Assembly: GCA_016709875.1 (NCBI GenBank)
Contig: JADJLZ010000011.1
Location: 62,001-126,000, forward strand
Length of the DNA stretch: 64,000 nt
Source of the DNA: Planctomycetota bacterium
Lineage (GTDB): Bacteria > Planctomycetota > UBA1135 > GCA-002686595
Reading direction: 5' to 3'
Below are positions 7,748-15,543 of this stretch, piece after piece (position 1 is the first letter of the stretch; each line of letters starts with the position of its first letter). Position numbers and translations under genes: made by a program. The notes under the pieces were generated by a model. It was not told the origin of the DNA. It ran no database searches and worked only from the letters and a program-made list of their open reading frames with translations.

Positions 7748-7894
7748 TGCGTGCGGCTCATGGCGGCTCGGGCAGGTCAGGCGTACGCTATCCAAGTACA
7801 TCCGTTTTCGGCCCCGCCCCCGGAGCCGACCCCGATGAAACGCCTGGTGCGCTTCGCCCTCGTCGCAGGGTTGGCCACGAGCGAGAGACCCTTC

Positions 7895-9244
7895 ATGAAC
7901 TTGAAATGCTTCACAGTTGCCGTACTGGCGGTGTTCCCCTGCGCATGCAGCGGGCTCCAGCCTGATTCGAACCAGCCGGCCGCGCAGGCCAAGGCGGAGC
8001 CCAAGCCCGAGCCGCAACCGGAAGCGCAGCCGATGGCCGCGCTCCAGATCCGGCCCGCGCCCGCGCAGCCGGAGCAGCCCGTCGCGGCGGCTCCCGACTC
8101 GCGCGAGGAGCGCCTCGCGGCTCTGCAGAAGGAGCAACGCGAGGCGATGAACGCGTACTACGCGGCCATCGACGCGGCGCTCGGCGACAACAAGAATCCC
8201 ACCGCGGAGGAGTGGAAGAAGATCACGGAGACGGTCAAGGAGCCCGACGCGACGGGCTACGCGGCGCGCGCACAGGCGCTCGTGGACGAGGACGCGACCG
8301 ACCTCACCGCCTTCAAGACGCTGCAGTGGCAGATGGACAACGCGCGCGATCCCGCGCAGTCGGACGCCGCAATGGCGCTGCTCGAGAAGCACCACATGGA
8401 TCGGCCCGAGATGGGCGACATGTGCGATCGGCTCGCGCGCGGAAAAGGTGGCGAGTTGCTCGAAAAGCTGATCACGAGCTCGCCGCACCCCGAGGTGCGC
8501 GGGCGCGCTTGCCTGGCGCAGGCCGAGGGCTTGAAGAGTGACATCGAAACCGCCGACTACATCAAGGGCAAGAGTGCGGAGGAGCTGGGGGGCATGGCCG
8601 AATACCTCGGCGCCGACAAACTCGAGTCGCTCAAGACGCTCGACGCCGAAGCGACGCAGAAGCGCATCGAGTCGATCTACGAGCGCGTCGCGAGCGAGTT
8701 CGGCGACGTGAAGCTCTACGCGGGCACGAAGCGCGAGACAACGCTCGGCAGTCGCGCCGGCGCCGCGCTGTTCGAGATCCGCAATCTCGCCGTTGGCAAG
8801 CCGGCGCCGGAAATCGAGGCCGTGGACCTCGACAGCGTCGCGTTCAAGCTGAGCGACTACCGCGGCAAGGTGGTGCTGCTGGACTTCTGGGGGAATTGGT
8901 GAGGCCCTTGCCGGGCCATGTTCCCGCACGAGCGGTCGCTCGTGGAGAAGTACAAGAACGAACCCTTCGCCATCGTCGGCATCAACAGCGATTCGGACCT
9001 GGAGAAGCTCAAGGACGTGCGCACGAGCGAGAACATCAGCTGGCGCTCGTTCTGGAACGGGCCTGAAGGCACCGGCGGTCCGATCTCGACCGCGTGGAAC
9101 GTGCGCGGCTGGCCGACGCTCTACATCCTCGATGCCCAGGGCACGATCCGCTACAAATCGGTCGGCGCCAACGAAGAGGCGATCGACAAGACACTCGAGG
9201 AACTCCTCGGCGAATTGCGCAGCCCCACGGGCGACGCGAAATAG
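7895..9244 (+). CDS. TlpA/thioredoxin-like lipoprotein with in-frame TGA, probable selenoprotein
   Basis: Read through one TGA (8900-8902), this frame gives 449 residues. Residues 1-20 form a signal peptide ending in C-A-C-S, likely a lipoprotein. Residues 21-80 are a Pro/Ala/Glu-rich linker. Residues 80-290 are mostly helical and unrecognised. From about residue 292 there is a TlpA/AhpC-type thioredoxin fold (V-G-K-P-A-P-E-I-E, then V-V-L-L-D-F-W-G-N-W). The TGA is codon 336, where the first Cys of W-C-G-P-C normally sits. Downstream, G-P-C-R-A-M-F-P, S-T-A-W-N-V-R-G-W-P-T and a complete fold follow to the TAG at 9242. Protein similarity continues on both sides of the TGA and a SECIS-like hairpin follows, so selenocysteine is favoured over a pseudogene or a base error. 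An upstream in-frame ATG at 7835 would bury the signal peptide. Confidence 0.72.
8900..8944 (+). promoter_or_regulatory. Candidate bacterial SECIS element
   Basis: Starting at the TGA there is a short hairpin GGCCC/TTGCC/GGGCC (8903-8917), then a second one with arms CACGAG and CTCGTG (8927-8932 and 8939-8944). The loop of the second is CGGTCG; closing C-G leaves a GGUC apical loop, as in the E. coli fdhF SECIS. The loop begins about 31 nt after the TGA, inside the 16-37 nt range accepted for bacterial SECIS elements. No comparable hairpin follows the Trp codon of the downstream paralogue. Confidence 0.55.
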
Positions 9245-9270
9245 CCAGCTCGCTCGCGTTGTCCGGCGGT

Positions 9271-9301
9271 CGGCCGCACGTCCCAGGAAGGCGTGCGGCC
9301 G
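9271..9301 (+). terminator. Strong hairpin between the two thioredoxin-like genes
   Basis: Perfect 10-bp stem CGGCCGCACG / CGTGCGGCCG with an 11-nt loop, 26 bp after the first gene's stop, followed by CTTCTTG rather than a full T-tract. It is probably a terminator or an mRNA-stabilising stem. Confidence 0.5.
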
Positions 9302-9396
9302 CTTCTTGCCGGCCTGGGTCCGGAGGCCGTCGGCACGGAAAAACTTGCCCGGACTGGCCTTCAGTTCGGCGGCTCCGGAGACCGAACACGAGCCCG

Positions 9397-9948
9397 ATGT
9401 CCCAGGCGTTCGTCCCTCGCGCGCTCGTCGCGCTCGCGCTGCTCGTGCCGCTCGTGTGCACGACGACAGGGTGTTCGAAGTCCGTAGACGAGCAGATCGG
9501 CAAGCCCGCGCCGGAGATCGAAGGCGAGGACCTCGATGGCGCGGAGATGACGCTCAGCGAATTTCGCGGCCAGGTCGTGCTGCTCGAGTTCTGGGGCAAC
9601 TGGTGGGGACCGTGCCGCTCGCTCTACCCGCACACGCGCGCCTTCCTCGAGCGTTTCGCCGACGAGCCCTTCGCGGTCGTGGGCGTGAACAGCGACACGC
9701 AGCACGACCTGCTGCGCATGGTGATGGAGAAGCAGAAGATCACCTGGCCCTCGTTCACGAACGGCGAGAAGGGCGTGACGGGCCCGATCTCGCATGCGTG
9801 GGGCGTCAGCGAGTGGCCGACGCTGTTCGTGATCGACGCCAAGGGCGTGATCCGCTACCGCTCGACGAAACTCGACATCCCGGAGCTCGAGGAACTGCTT
9901 CCGAAGCTCTTCGAAGAGGCAGGCTCCAAGCAGGCGTCGGTGCGCTAG
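9397..9948 (+). CDS. TlpA/thioredoxin-like lipoprotein with W-G-P-C in place of C-x-x-C
   Basis: A 183-residue lipoprotein (signal peptide ending T-T-T-G-C-S at about residue 26) whose mature part is a single TlpA-like thioredoxin domain: I-G-K-P-A-P-E-I-E, V-V-L-L-E-F-W-G-N-W, W70-G-P-C73, then E-W-P-T-L-F-V-I-D and a C-terminal helix. It is clearly a tandem paralogue of the C-terminal half of the upstream gene, sharing W-G-N-W-x-G-P-C-R, G-P-I-S-x-A-W and W-P-T-L. The position that is TGA upstream is TGG (Trp) here. With only Cys73 it cannot form the usual intradomain disulfide, so it may be a one-Cys peroxidase-like, chaperone-like or inactive partner. Expected location is the periplasmic face of a membrane. 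Confidence 0.85.
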   Translation: MSQAFVPRALVALALLVPLVCTTTGCSKSVDEQIGKPAPEIEGEDLDGAEMTLSEFRGQVVLLEFWGNWWGPCRSLYPHTRAFLERFADEPFAVVGVNSDTQHDLLRMVMEKQKITWPSFTNGEKGVTGPISHAWGVSEWPTLFVIDAKGVIRYRSTKLDIPELEELLPKLFEEAGSKQASVR

Positions 9949-9973
9949 GCAAGGAGAACCGCGAGCGGCGGCG

Positions 9974-11125
9974 TCACTGCAGGATCGGCAAGCTCTGGTG
10001 CGCCTTGATCGCCAGACGCTGCGCGACCTTGCCCGCGATCTCGCGGAACCGGCCCGCGATCAGCGAATCGGGGCTGGAGACGATCACCGGGTCGCCCGCG
10101 TCGCCGCCGACGCGCACGACCGGGTTGAGCGGGACGCTGCCGAGCAGCGGGAAGCCGTGGCGCTTGGCGAGCCGCTCGGCTCCACCCTTGCCGAACACGT
10201 CGACGACGGTCGAGAAGCGGCCTTCGGAGTCGGTCGTGAGCACCGCTTCGGTCCCGCCGGTTGCAAGCCGCACCTTCGTGCCCTGCTTCGCGCCCTCGAT
10301 CATGCCCTCGATCGCATAGCCCGACATGTTCTCGACGATGCCGAGGATGTCGACGTTGACCTGCTTGAACATCGAGATCGCCTTGCCGACGTCGAAGGTC
10401 GAGACCGCCTGCGGCGTCGTGACGAGCACGGCGCCCGAGAGCGGCACGATCTGAGCCAGCGAGAGCTGCGCGTCGCCGGTGCCGGGCGGCATGTCGACCA
10501 GCAGGTAGTCGAGCGCGCCCCACTCCACGTCGGCCAGGAACTGCTCGATCAGCTTGTGCACCATCGGGCCGCGCCAGATCACCGGCTTGTCCTCGTCGAG
10601 CAGGTAGCCGATCGACATGGTCTTCACGCCGTGGCGCGACTTGGGCTGCAGCTTTCCGGCCTGGCCCTCGGGCGCGCCGGAGAGGCCCATCATCATCGGG
10701 ATGTCGGGGCCGTAGACGTCGCAGTCGAGCAGACCGACGCGCGCGCCGGTCGCGGCCAGCGCGACGGCGAGGTTGACCGAGACCGTGCTCTTGCCGACGC
10801 CGCCCTTGCCGCTCGAGACGGCCAGGATGTGCTTGATGTCCTTGCCGAAGTTGCGCTGCGCCTGGTTGCCGACGACGACGGCGGTCATCTCGACCAGCAC
10901 GCTCGTGACGCCGGGGAGCGCGCGCAGCACGTCCTCGGCGTGCTTCTTCATCACGTCCTTCACCGGGCAGGCAGGCGTCGTGAGGTTGATCGTGACCCGG
11001 ATCGCGCCATCGCAGATCGTGTGCTGCGTCACGAAGCCGAGGCTGACGATGTCCTTGTGGAGATCGGGATCCTCGATCTGGCGCAGCGCGTTGAGGATGT
11101 CGTCCTTGGTCGTCGTCTTGGACAC
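9974..11125 (-). CDS. Mrp/NBP35-family P-loop ATPase (Fe-S carrier type) without CxxC
   Basis: A 383-residue protein with an N-terminal MIP18/DUF59 domain (residues 1-90: D-P-D-L-H-K-D-I-V-S-L-G-F, T-P-A-C-P-V-K-D) and a MinD/Mrp ATPase domain. The deviant Walker A is S-S-G-K-G-G-V-G-K-S-T at about residues 103-113, followed by L-L-D-C-D-V-Y-G-P-D and D-M-P-P-G-T-G-D. Family members carry Fe-S clusters to apoproteins. The C-x-x-C that normally follows E-N-M-S is absent; the sequence runs E-N-M-S-G-Y-A-I-E-G-M-I-E-G, so cluster binding by the standard site is doubtful. The GTG at 11125 is chosen because it places V-S-K-T-T just before the DUF59 domain. The next in-frame start upstream adds 20 residues unlike the family. 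Confidence 0.88.
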   Translation of the reverse strand: MSKTTTKDDILNALRQIEDPDLHKDIVSLGFVTQHTICDGAIRVTINLTTPACPVKDVMKKHAEDVLRALPGVTSVLVEMTAVVVGNQAQRNFGKDIKHILAVSSGKGGVGKSTVSVNLAVALAATGARVGLLDCDVYGPDIPMMMGLSGAPEGQAGKLQPKSRHGVKTMSIGYLLDEDKPVIWRGPMVHKLIEQFLADVEWGALDYLLVDMPPGTGDAQLSLAQIVPLSGAVLVTTPQAVSTFDVGKAISMFKQVNVDILGIVENMSGYAIEGMIEGAKQGTKVRLATGGTEAVLTTDSEGRFSTVVDVFGKGGAERLAKRHGFPLLGSVPLNPVVRVGGDAGDPVIVSSPDSLIAGRFREIAGKVAQRLAIKAHQSLPILQ

Positions 11126-11215
11126 GGTGGGGGCTCTCTGCTCTTTGGGGCGGAACGGGAACGGGGCGAATACTCTAGTTCCCACGCGCCGTGCGACAAG
11201 CGCCGGCGCCTGACA

Positions 11216-11911
11216 TCATCCGGAGAGCCGGCTCTGGACCCGTTTCCACAGGTTCGCACCGGCCTGGGCGATCGCCTTTGCGGCGGGGGAGTGTGCCGCT
11301 TCGAGCCCGAGCGGCCGGCCGCTCGAGCCGAGTGCGCGCAGCGCCGGATCGAAGGGGATTCGGCCGAGCAGTGTCGCCCCGCGCGGGCCGCGCGCGCCCT
11401 CGTGTGCGTGCGAGAAGGTCTCGATCCGGCCCAGGACCGGCAGCGGCGTCTCGGGCGAGGAGGCATCCGCTTCGAGTGCGACGCGCACGAGCGCATCGAG
11501 GCCGAGCGCCTCGAGCCAGCTCTCGTTCTGCTCCGCGAGGGGCGCGAGGTCCACGAGCAGGAGCTCGCAGCGTCCGAAATCGATCCCATCGTCGAGCAGC
11601 GGAGCGAGCGACTGCTCGAGCAACTCGCCGCGCACCCCGGAGAGCCCACGCGCTTCCAGCCAGCGGCCGAGCGAGAAGCTCGCGACTCCGTGAACATCGA
11701 TCGGGAGTCCGATCCCGTCCTGTTCGCGCGGTTCGTCCCGCGCGCCGAGTCGCCCGAGCGCGTCCGGAGCCGTCAGGTCGGCATCGAGCAGTGCGACCGA
11801 GTGCCCGCGCGAGGCGAACCACACCGCGAGCTCGACGACCAGCGCCGTCTTGCCGACGCCCGCGCGCGAACTCGCGAAGCCGAGCGCGTGCTCGATCGAA
11901 GCAAAGGCCAT
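11216..11911 (-). CDS. Reduced ParA/Mrp-like P-loop protein
   Basis: A 231-residue SIMIBI-class ATPase-like protein. The Walker A region reads S-S-R-A-G-V-G-K-T-A, followed by V-A-L-L-D-A-D-L-T-A-P-D. A switch-like L-L-L-V-D-L-A-P replaces the D-M-P-P-G-T-G-D of Mrp, and L-L-G-R-I-P-F-D-P sits near the end, as in the Mrp family (S-V-P-L-N-P). It lacks the DUF59 domain and looks like a diverged paralogue of the Mrp gene 90 bp downstream on the same strand. The two may share a transcript and function as partners. A TATCGT hexamer ends 6 nt before the ATG on the minus strand, with no ribosome-binding site. Confidence 0.72.
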   Translation of the reverse strand: MAFASIEHALGFASSRAGVGKTALVVELAVWFASRGHSVALLDADLTAPDALGRLGARDEPREQDGIGLPIDVHGVASFSLGRWLEARGLSGVRGELLEQSLAPLLDDGIDFGRCELLLVDLAPLAEQNESWLEALGLDALVRVALEADASSPETPLPVLGRIETFSHAHEGARGPRGATLLGRIPFDPALRALGSSGRPLGLEAAHSPAAKAIAQAGANLWKRVQSRLSG

Positions 11912-11967
11912 GAATGGACGATACGGTGCTGATCCGCGAATACGGTGCCCGGGCCGATTTTTCGCAT

Positions 11968-12462
11968 TCAGGTCAGGGGCGTGATGCGCCGTACGAGGCG
12001 CACCAGCGCCAGGAGCAGCAGCGCGGAGGCTCCCACCATCGCGACCTGCCAGGCGTGCGGCAGGAATCCGAGCGCGACGATCAGCGTCGTCGCACACGCC
12101 GGCGGATGCTGCAATCGCAGCGCGAGCAGCAGGCCGGTCGTCGCTCCCAGGGCCAAAGCGGCCGAGGCCACGTGGTGCCAGCTCCCGCCTGCGACCAGGG
12201 TGGTCCCGCCCGCCTCGAGGCCGCAGGCCCGAAAGCAGACCCAGCCCGTCGCCGCAGCGACGAGATGCGCACCGAGGACGTTGCGCGCGCTCGCGGCCGC
12301 AAGCTCCGGGTGCGCGATCAGGATGTACGCGCTCGCGCCGAGCGCCGGGAAGAGGAAGGGCGTGTGCGTCGCGAGCGAGAGCAGTCCCAGCAGGCCGGCT
12401 ACCACGCACGCCTGCAGCGCGCAGACGAGCGGACGGGAGACTGCGAGGGGCGGGGGCAGCAT
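11968..12462 (-). CDS. HPP-family integral membrane protein
   Basis: A 164-residue protein with four to five hydrophobic segments and the signature L-Q-H-P-P-A-C-A-T-T that names the HPP family. The P-F-L-F-P-A-L-G-A-S-A motif in the first half is also typical. Some HPP proteins are nitrite transporters of chloroplasts and cyanobacteria, but most bacterial ones are uncharacterised, so substrate and direction are unknown. The ATG at 12462 is preceded on its strand by AAGGAAATC, a usable ribosome-binding site. It is separated from the Mrp paralogue by 56 bp and from divergent queC by about 100 bp. Confidence 0.85.
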   Translation of the reverse strand: MLPPPLAVSRPLVCALQACVVAGLLGLLSLATHTPFLFPALGASAYILIAHPELAAASARNVLGAHLVAAATGWVCFRACGLEAGGTTLVAGGSWHHVASAALALGATTGLLLALRLQHPPACATTLIVALGFLPHAWQVAMVGASALLLLALVRLVRRITPLT

Positions 12463-12551
12463 GATTTCCTTGCCTCTGGGCCGATTCCTTCTCGGAGACT
12501 ACTCGCGCCCGCGATGGGCGGCCAGTGCGGGAACGCGTAGGGAATACGCGC

Positions 12552-12557
12552 TATCCT
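12552..12557 (+). promoter_or_regulatory. Putative -10 element (TATCCT) of queC
   Basis: TATCCT ends 9 nt before the queC ATG with no ribosome-binding site between, consistent with a leaderless start. No clear -35, and no preQ1 riboswitch is recognisable upstream. Confidence 0.4.
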
Positions 12558-12566
12558 CCGCATCGA

Positions 12567-13271
12567 ATGGTCCACCCGGAAAAACACGCCGTCTGCCTCG
12601 TCTCGGGCGGGATGGACTCGGCCGTCGCGCTGGCGGAAGCGCGCGCACAGGGCTTCGTCTGCCACGCGCTCTCGTTCGACTACGGCCAGCGCCACAAGGT
12701 CGAACTCGATGCGGCGGAGCGCGTGGCGCAGGCGCTCGGCGCCGCGGAGCGTCGCGTGGTGCGCGTCGATCTCTCGGAGATCGGCGGCTCGGCTCTGACC
12801 GACGTGCTGCTCGTGCCGAAGGACCGTTGCGAGGCCGACATCGGCAAGGGCGTGCCCGCGACCTACGTACCAGCGCGCAACACGGTCTTCCTCGCGGTCG
12901 CGCTCGGATGGGCGGAGGTGCTCGGCGCGCGCGATCTCTTCGTCGGCGTCAACGCGCTCGACTACTCGGGCTACCCCGACTGCCGCGCGGAATTCCTGCG
13001 CGCCTTCGAGGAGCTCGCGCGCGTCGCGACCGCAGCGGGCACGGAACAGGGCGCGCGCTTCCACGTGCACGCGCCGCTGCTCGAGCTCAGCAAGGCCTCG
13101 ATCGTGAAGCGCGGGATCGTGCTCGGCGTCGACTTCTCGATCACGCACAGCTGCTACGACCCGCTCGTGCATGGCGACCAGATCGGCGCCTGCGGCCGCT
13201 GCGACGCGTGCCTGCTGCGCAAGAAGGGCTTCCTCGAAGCCGGCGTGCCCGACCCGACCCGCTACGCGTGA
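12567..13271 (+). CDS. queC: 7-cyano-7-deazaguanine synthase
   Basis: A 234-residue ATP-dependent enzyme that converts 7-carboxy-7-deazaguanine to preQ0 in queuosine biosynthesis. The PP-loop L-V-S-G-G-M-D-S-A-V (residues 11-20), F-D-Y-G-Q-R-H, Y-V-P-A-R-N-T-V-F and D-Y-S-G-Y-P-D-C-R are all diagnostic. The C-terminal zinc site is C-Y-D with C-G-R-C-D-A-C (four Cys). The length is normal. The TGA stop (13269-13271) lies inside the left arm of a palindromic repeat. No other queuosine genes are in the window. Confidence 0.95.
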   Translation: MVHPEKHAVCLVSGGMDSAVALAEARAQGFVCHALSFDYGQRHKVELDAAERVAQALGAAERRVVRVDLSEIGGSALTDVLLVPKDRCEADIGKGVPATYVPARNTVFLAVALGWAEVLGARDLFVGVNALDYSGYPDCRAEFLRAFEELARVATAAGTEQGARFHVHAPLLELSKASIVKRGIVLGVDFSITHSCYDPLVHGDQIGACGRCDACLLRKKGFLEAGVPDPTRYA

Positions 13272-13298
13272 AAAAACCAGCCCGCCTGGTTTTTTGAC
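13268..13298 (+). repeat. REP-like palindrome, copy 2 (CCCGC loop orientation)
   Basis: GTG-A6-CCAG / CCCGC / CTGG-T6-GAC. Its G-TGA-A provides the queC stop codon. It is well placed to act as the queC terminator. Confidence 0.85.
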
Positions 13299-13360
13299 GG
13301 TCCTCGAAGGCCGCACGTCACGCGAGCTCCGTGCACGTGTCGCAGGCGCGAGGCGCCAGC

Positions 13361-13391
13361 GTCGAAAAACCAGGCGGGCTGGAATTTTCAC
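13361..13391 (+). repeat. REP-like palindrome, copy 3 (GCGGG loop orientation, diverged)
   Basis: GTCGAAAAACCAG / GCGGG / CTGGAATTTTCAC. It is inverted relative to copy 2, 62 bp away, so copies 2 and 3 form a head-to-head pair like a BIME. The arms have substitutions, so it is probably older and a weaker hairpin. Confidence 0.8.
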
Positions 13392-13435
13392 GCCGAGGGC
13401 TCGTCCAGAGCGGCCCCATCGACGGATCCCAATCC

Positions 13436-14179
13436 ATGAGGCTTGCCATGAACACTGTCCTTTCCGTTCTCCTCTTCGCGGTCACCAGTTGCCTGCTCGG
13501 CCCGAGTCCGGTGCCGATCCAGGCGCAGCTCGGCACGCCTTCCGAGTTCTTTCCCGAGCCCAAGTCGGGCCTCTCGATCCAGACCGGCGTGGAGAAACCG
13601 CTGCGCCTCAGCGAGCTCCTCGGCGAGTTCTCGCACGCGACCGGAATGACGATCGTCACCGACGAGGTGACGCGCCGCATGCTCGATTCGAGCTGCGGTC
13701 TCAACCAGGACGTCGAGGTTCCGCCGAACCAGGTCTACGGCTTCACCGAGAGCGTGCTCTCCTACCACGGTTTCCAGCTCTACCACCTGCGCTCCGAAGC
13801 GCCGCGGCTGCTCGGCGTGACGCACCCGCGCGCGCAGGGCGGCACCTCCGGTCCGATCAAACCGGTGTACGTTCCCGCCGACGCGCTCGAGCGCTGGACG
13901 GGACACCCGGCGTTCCTGGTGCAGACCGTGCTCACGCTCCCGAATCTCGACGTGCGCACGCTCTCGAACAGCTTGCGGCAGGTCTTCGACGACTCACGCG
14001 CGCAGCAGATCGTGCCGATGGGGAACTCGAATTCGGTGCTGATCACAGGCTCCGCGGCTTCGGCCGCGAACCTGGTCGAGATGCTGCGCCACGCCGACGA
14101 GGAGGCCGCGCGCGCGCCCAAGCCCGCGGCTCCGGTTCCTACGCAGGTCCCGCCCGCGCAAGCTCCCGCGCCGAAGTAG
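13436..14179 (+). CDS. Secreted secretin-N-like protein
   Basis: A 247-residue exported protein of no assigned function. An N-terminal hydrophobic signal (L-S-V-L-L-F-A-V-T-S-C-L-L) is followed by a segment L-R-L-S-E-L-L-G-E-F-S-H-A-T-G-M resembling the secretin short N-terminal (STN/N0) domain. A later segment A-F-L-V-Q-T-V-L-T-L-P-N through N-S-V-L-I-T-G-S-A resembles a secretin N1-type KH fold. The C-terminal 25 residues are Ala/Pro-rich. No secretin pore domain follows. It appears related to the next gene through the shared W-x-x-H-P-A-F motif. The start could be 13436 or the ATG at 13448; both leave the signal intact. Confidence 0.65.
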   Translation: MRLAMNTVLSVLLFAVTSCLLGPSPVPIQAQLGTPSEFFPEPKSGLSIQTGVEKPLRLSELLGEFSHATGMTIVTDEVTRRMLDSSCGLNQDVEVPPNQVYGFTESVLSYHGFQLYHLRSEAPRLLGVTHPRAQGGTSGPIKPVYVPADALERWTGHPAFLVQTVLTLPNLDVRTLSNSLRQVFDDSRAQQIVPMGNSNSVLITGSAASAANLVEMLRHADEEAARAPKPAAPVPTQVPPAQAPAPK

Positions 14180-14193
14180 AGGCGGGCTTGCGG

Positions 14194-14223
14194 TTGAAGC
14201 GCACAGCGCGGGAAGGCTAGGCT
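14194..14223 (+). promoter_or_regulatory. Putative promoter of the second secretin-like gene
   Basis: TTGAAG (14194-14199), an 18-nt spacer and TAGGCT (14218-14223) end 9 nt before the TTG at 14233. This supports the TTG as a leaderless start. Confidence 0.45.
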
Positions 14224-14232
14224 CAGCCCCGC

Positions 14233-15543
14233 TTGCTGACCCTGCTCCTCTCCTGCGTCCTCGGCCTCGCTCAGGCTCCCGCCCTGGACGAGGCCGCGCG
14301 CACGCTCGCGCTGCTGCGCCGGCCGGAGAGTGACCTGCGCTTCGAAGGTCCCGGCGCGAACGAGCGCATCCGTCTCGTGAAGCCGCTGCTCGAGGCCTAC
14401 GCGGGCGCGCTGGGGTGGAAGCTCGAGTTCGCGCAAGGACTCGACGCCGAGCTCGCGAAGACCCAGACCGGCCTCTCGCTGCCCGGATCGATCGCGAGCG
14501 ACAACGTGCACGCGCTCGTGCAGACCATCGCGCGCGTGCGCGGCCTGTGCTTCCGGCTCGAGGCTACCGCGCAGGGCACGAGCCTCGCCGTCGAGCGCGT
14601 GGCGAGCGCGAGCAGCGCCGGCAAGCGCGGCATCACCACCGCTCGCGAGCTCCTTCCGGCCTGGAGCGAGCACCCCGCCTTCGTGCTCACGGTCGAGTGG
14701 CCGCACGCGAAAGAGGGCAGCGCGGAGCTCTGCGCACGCATGCGCACACTGCTCGACGCCTGCGCCGGGCGCACCGACGTGCGCTGCAGCGAGTCGGGTG
14801 CGCTCGAGTTCACGGGCTCGTCCGCCGACCTCGGTTTCGTCTTCGACGCACTCAGCAACGGCCCCGCCGCGGCGCGCGGCCTGGAAACCACGAGCTTCCC
14901 GCCCGATCCGAACACGCCCGAGGGGCGCGCAGCAGCCGTTCTGCCTGTGAGCCTGCGTGTCGACTTCCCCGCGCGCGATGTGCCGCTCTCGCTCTACGGC
15001 GGTGGCGAACCCCCGAACGAGCTCGAGGTCGTGCAGGAATTCGGCCGCTGGGACTCGCGCCCGCTGCTCTTTGTCTCCGCGGCGACGCGCCCCGCGCTCG
15101 AGGCGAACCCCGGCGGTGCCGATCTGCCCACGTCGGTGCCCGCTGCCTGGGCGCACGAGTTCATCTCGGGACTGCTCGCCGATTCGGGGTGCACGCTGCG
15201 ACCACTCCCCGTTGTCAGCCCGGTCGTGTGGGCGATCGAGCGGAATCCGGAGCAGGGCGCGCCGCGCCTCGACCTCGCAGGCGTGCCGACGATCGCGCTC
15301 GACGAGCTCGGATCCGCCGCGCACCTGGCCGCGACGCGCTTCCAGTGCTTCGTGCGTCTGCCGCGCCTCTCGGCCGAGCAACGCGCGCTGATCAGCGCAC
15401 TCGACTCCCCCGACGAGCGGGCCCCGTTCTGGATCACCGAGCTCGACGAACCCGGCGTCTACAGCGTGATCGGCACCCCGCGCGCGATCACGAGCGCCGT
15501 GCTGGCGCTGCGGCTCTCGCTCACGCCGCCGAAGCCGCGCTGA
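14233..15543 (+). CDS. Secreted protein with repeated secretin-N-like modules
   Basis: A 436-residue exported protein with a short hydrophobic N-terminus (L-T-L-L-L-S-C-V-L-G-L-A-Q-A). A first module (about residues 20-215) matches the upstream protein in order: an STN-like segment, then L-P-A-W-S-E-H-P-A-F-V-L-T-V, then a G-A-L-E-F-T-G-S strand. A second half (about 240-430) appears to repeat the plan, with F-Q-C-F-V-R-L-P-R-L and V-Y-S-V-I-G-T-P-R at equivalent positions. Function is unknown. A scaffold or periplasmic protein related to type II secretion or pilus N-domains is possible. TTG is the only plausible start and is backed by an upstream promoter-like sequence. Confidence 0.62.
   Translation: MLTLLLSCVLGLAQAPALDEAARTLALLRRPESDLRFEGPGANERIRLVKPLLEAYAGALGWKLEFAQGLDAELAKTQTGLSLPGSIASDNVHALVQTIARVRGLCFRLEATAQGTSLAVERVASASSAGKRGITTARELLPAWSEHPAFVLTVEWPHAKEGSAELCARMRTLLDACAGRTDVRCSESGALEFTGSSADLGFVFDALSNGPAAARGLETTSFPPDPNTPEGRAAAVLPVSLRVDFPARDVPLSLYGGGEPPNELEVVQEFGRWDSRPLLFVSAATRPALEANPGGADLPTSVPAAWAHEFISGLLADSGCTLRPLPVVSPVVWAIERNPEQGAPRLDLAGVPTIALDELGSAAHLAATRFQCFVRLPRLSAEQRALISALDSPDERAPFWITELDEPGVYSVIGTPRAITSAVLALRLSLTPPKPR

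Noticed and set aside
8900..8902. Reassignment of TGA to Trp in this organism, which would make the two thioredoxin-like genes match exactly
   Set aside because: TGA ends many clearly complete genes in this window (metF, queC, cheA, acnA, tkt among others), so it is a normal stop codon.
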